A DNA stretch of 64,000 bases from Steromphala cineraria (lineage: Eukaryota; Mollusca; Gastropoda; Trochida; Trochidae): the NCBI GenBank assembly GCA_916613615.1, contig OU744720.1, forward strand, positions 2,459,749 to 2,523,748. Direction: 5' to 3'. Of this stretch, positions 60,515 through 64,000 are shown one piece after another. Under the pieces are notes generated by a model. It worked only from the letters and a program-made list of their open reading frames with translations. It was not told the origin of the DNA and searched no databases. Made by a program: the position numbers and the translations under genes. Numbering within the stretch: the stretch's first letter is position 1; every line of letters begins with the position of its first letter.

Positions 60515-63435
60515 CTGATGGTAAGACAGGAGACAAAAAGAAGATGAGTTTTTGTTCACAGGCCATAAGAGTGACAGTAACGTTCCCTACCAGAAGAGCT
60601 GCGTCTGTAAACTGTCAGCTCTACCTAATCCAGTCGCATATGTCTACTTATGCAGACACTTCATGTATAACTGCTTTTGTCAAATGAAGGCAAATCTATA
60701 ATTTTCTTCAATGTTTCACCAGCTTCAACATAAAACATTCTTCTTGAGGCCTTAAGAAGTTGATGCTCTTACCTTTGTGAATGTCTATTGTTTTCACATA
60801 CGATGTTGACGTTTACCATTTTAAGAGAGGATTGGATGGTGTGCATTTTTTACAGTAGTTCTTTAGATTGACAAAATAGCGAACGCTGATTGTAATTCTC
60901 TGACAGGCATACATAGACTTTTCGAAATGTGTGCTCATACATAAACCATTTTAGCCAGTGTGCCCTTAGTATATGACAATGCTGATTCGTTCATTACAAT
61001 CCTTCATTATGATTCCGAATCGGTATTGCACTCTATAACATTTTATGACAGTGATAGTGTTTGGTGTGTTCAAAGAGTTGAAAATCAAATTATAGAAATG
61101 TGTTGCCTCATTTCAAAAGCTGAGTTTATTTTGCTTAATTCTCGTAATGATTGTAAAAAGTTTTAGGCATAATTGATGTTCTTTTCGTATTGATACACTG
61201 TGTACATGTACTTATTTTCTTCTCTATGAATTGTTTGTCTCCAAACACGTAAATGTAAAAGGAAAAGCTTTTGATTATTTGTCTTACTTTGTGTTGATAA
61301 AAACATAACCATGCCAGATTCTTCTTAAGTTATTCAGGGAATTCTGAAAATAAGCCTCCTTCTACTGCGGCAGTAAAAATGGTTGAAAATATACCAATCA
61401 ATTAGTAATGTTTATGTCGTTGATTTGTATTCTAAAGGTAAACGTGTAAAACTCTGAAAACATGAAATGTCCATTTCTTCTCAAATACTAATGACACCAC
61501 AACTAATTAACCTTTTTACATTACACACCTGTTTGATTAGAAACGATGTTTGATGTGTGAACCTTGGCACTGTTGTTGAGCATAATGGGTAATACTTATT
61601 GTAAATACAAATAAGATTTTTACTTAAGTAGCACTGGCATCACTTCATAAACCTTTTACAGAAAGTTACTGTACAATTGAGGAAATGTTGAGTAAACATA
61701 TTGTAAGTATTTATGAACACCTTTCAAACATCTCTGGCGTTGCCTCTTGGTAGTGATGTACAATCTAAGGGGTGTACTTTGTGAGTAAGTAGTTTTGGTC
61801 AATAAATGAAATCATTAATAAACGAAAGAGGTAATTTTACGAAAAAGAACTTTGAATGTCAATTGAGGCTTGGGAAATGTTTTAGCAACTAGAACACATA
61901 AGATCTAATCAAACCAAAAAGGTAAAAAAAATTAAATGGCTAGATGCAAAGGGGGTATGATAAAACTCTAGTGTGACATTGTTAGTATAGGATGCCCTTA
62001 CCTAAAAACTAATCAATGTTAATAGGATAAAAGGTTAAAATGATTTAAAGACTTAGTGGGAATTCCAAGACATTATACGGTGATTTGTAGCAAACGACGC
62101 TGTCAATATCAAAATTGAGCTTGACATTTGTTGTCAAGTACTGAGAAGAATTTAAATATTTTAACTTGAACTCGTTCTACATTATAAAAGAAACATTTTC
62201 CCAATTTAAATCTTTCCATCATTACTACGTGTTTCGTCCAGACCACTCCCAGTGCATTAAGAGCACTATCGACGGTATGACAACATTTCCTCAGAAGCTC
62301 TATATGTCACTGTGCTCTCATCACCGCCTTTGGCCATTGCGTACTTTGACTTGCCATATTTCCTGTAGAGGACACCTACAATTTAGCGAATATCATAGCT
62401 GCTGTGGCCATTCGAATATTGCCTCATATATTACGACTGCCTTTATTCCTCAATAAGGTACCTTTTCTACTATTGGACCGTAATATTTACTTGAAAACAT
62501 CCAATGATTATATGCAAGTTCCCGCATTTTTTCGTATTTCAGGTCAAGAAATATTAAAAAGCAATCATTTTTGTCATGGTTTGGTATGCCCCTGAGGGTA
62601 CTGAAAGGGTCTTTCTGTTGTTTGATAAGAACATTTCTGCAACATATTTGACTATTACCCTTCCTCCCCCATATTCTATGAAAGTATTTTTCATAACGAA
62701 ATTCGTTATGTAAAATGTCATGTTACTCATATCTTTGGGTAATGATTTCTATATAGAAAGCTCTGCTACATAGGAAACAAGCAGGGAACATTCCAGAAGC
62801 GGACATATTGGTGCGCTATGCTGCACAGGGTTTAACTCACTTCACGTAATGACTCCCTGGAAGCAAAGAAATGACGAAAAAATTCTAAATATTTCAGCAT
62901 TGCCCATGGCAATCCACTGATATAGTATTTTGGAAATCCCATTTTGAATACAAGAAGCACAAATATCATTTTGTCAACTCTAAGAAGTCCATCAGCAAAA
63001 TGTTTGTAATTACATGAGCACGTTTTTTGATCTACCAATTTTATTACCAATGAAATGGTTTCTCTCTGGACCGAGGTCAAATTAAGGACCAGAGGAAATA
63101 ATGAAGGCAGTACCGAACTTTATCATATTTTTCATAAATGCCATAATCATTACGAAACTTAATCGAAGTAACTAAGATCAAACTCTGTTTAGACCTTGAT
63201 CCCAATATTCCCTATTATAAAGAATTTATATGTTGGTGGTTTGATGGATCTCATAAGCACAGTAAATGGTCTAGCTGCCCTGTATAGTGATTATGCCATC
63301 GATAACTGTATTCATGACCATGCATTATTTTAGTTGTACCTTACAAAAAGGTAGAAAGTTGGCCAAGTTTTGAAGGAAGTCCTGTTTAACTCAGATTATA
63401 TTTTTTCTCCCTCATGCCATGGTTTAATTGTGACT
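60515..63435 (+). repeat. Segmental duplication, copy B, interrupted
   Basis: This is the partner of 55046-57898 at an offset of 5,469 bp. It ends abruptly after TTTAATTGTGACT, where copy A continues GTTTATATTTTC but this copy runs into TTTTAGCTCACC. The remainder of the unit is presumably beyond the insertion and outside the window. Confidence 0.9.
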
Positions 63436-63483
63436 TTTTAGCTCACCTTTACAAAGTAAATGTGAGCTTATGTCATGGCGCTT

Positions 63484-63517
63484 CGTCCGTCGTCCGTCTG
63501 TCCGTCTGTCCGTCCGT
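63484..63517. repeat. (CGTC/CTGTC)n simple repeat
   Basis: CGTCCGTCGTCCGTCTGTCC and further GTCY units form a short pyrimidine-rich simple repeat just after the terminal hairpin. Confidence 0.8.
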
Positions 63518-63528
63518 AAACTTTCCCT

Positions 63529-64000
63529 AAAAAGACTACTCCTCCTAAACGAATTCAGATATCATTCTGAAATTATAGTATGTTATACCCATGGTGATTC
63601 CCCACAGAAAGGTAGACGTTTCAGTTTTGAGAATCCAAGATGGCCGCCATGACAGCCATATTGAATTTTCAATTAGATTTCATGAAAAAGACTACTCCTT
63701 CTAAACGAATACAGATATCATTCTGAAATTGTAGTATGTTATACCCATGGTGATTCCTTACAGAAAGGTAGACGTTTCAGTTTTGAGAATCCAAGATGGC
63801 CGCCATGACAGCCATATTGAATTTTCAATTAGATTTCATGAAAAAGACTACTCCTTCTAAACGAATACAGATATCATTCTGAAATTGTATTATGTTATAC
63901 CCATGGTGATTCTTCACAGAAAGGTAGACGTTTCAGTTTTGAGAATCCAAGATGGCCGCCATGACAGCCATATTGAATTTACAATTAGATTTCATGAAAA
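63529..64000. repeat. Tandem repeat, 156-bp unit, three copies and counting
   Basis: Units begin AAAAAGACTACTCC at 63529, 63685 and 63841, and a fourth starts at 63997. Copies are nearly identical, so amplification is recent. Each unit holds TATACCCATGGTGATTC, GGTAGACGTTTCAGTTTTG and CCAAGATGGCCGCCATGA. The last of these, at 63635, 63791 and 63947, closely resembles a YY1 binding site. Confidence 0.9.

Larger units (their letters stand above)
63436..64000 (+). mobile_element. Mollusc-type dispersed repeat, 5' part
   Basis: The element begins TTTTAGCTCACC, forms a terminal hairpin (AGCTCAC/TTTAC pairing with GTAAA/GTGAGCT, 63440-63468), continues TATGTCATGGCGC and then CGTCCGTC-type simple repeats (63484-63517), and ends in tandem units that run off the window. 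From general familiarity, this TTAGCTCACC...GTGAGCTT...CGTCCGTCGTCCGTC arrangement is widespread in mollusc genomes. I cannot assign it to a transposon superfamily. The left boundary is fixed by the uninterrupted copy A. Confidence 0.7.

Overview
This window looks like AT-rich, intergenic or intronic nuclear DNA from a marine invertebrate, most likely a mollusc. The pointers are eukaryotic: a Tc1-type DNA transposon remnant, TTAA- and TA-flanked miniature elements, a long minisatellite, old degenerate tandem duplications, and at the right edge a repeat whose start (AGCTCACC hairpin, then GTGAGCTTATGTCATGGCGC and CGTCCGTC runs) resembles a dispersed repeat I associate with mollusc genomes. There are no prokaryotic-style genes, and I recognise no host protein-coding gene, rRNA or intact tRNA. 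Most open frames are short and look like chance; the only long ones come from the minisatellite, whose 30-bp unit lacks stops in four of six frames.

Layout. 1-23.8 kb is mostly featureless non-coding sequence, by eye somewhat richer in G+C than the rest. It carries a 93-bp two-copy repeat (5.5 kb), a foldback (10.3 kb), a degenerate tandem cluster (10.75-11.2 kb), a worn piggyBac-type MITE (11.65-12.0 kb) and a 1.22-kb Tc1-like element with a dead minus-strand transposase (12.68-13.90 kb). 23.82-25.80 kb is a clean array of 66 thirty-bp units. From about 27.3 kb to the right edge the sequence is more AT-rich, and most of it can be read as an ancient, badly diverged tandem array: at least eight kinds of homologous block recur in the same orientation, usually in similar order, every 3 to 7 kb. 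Onto it are superimposed a TTAA MITE (28.9 kb), several foldbacks (31.1, 51.3, 51.6, 59.7 kb), a 1-kb inverted-repeat element with a 24-C tract (53.9-54.9 kb), and small tandem repeats (40.1, 48.2 kb).

The youngest event is a direct duplication with a 5,469-bp offset (55046 to 60515). Its second copy is cut off at 63435 by the mollusc-type repeat, which runs out of the window as 156-bp tandem units. The uninterrupted first copy acts as the empty site and fixes the element boundary and the order of events.

No set of genes here can be said to work together. The most notable points are the long unrecognised duplicated array, the palindrome family sharing an AGCGATG.TTCG.TATAGAT core, the minisatellite with splice-site-like sequences in every unit, and the YY1-like site repeated in the 156-bp units. 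All comparisons were made by eye; no alignments or database searches were run.
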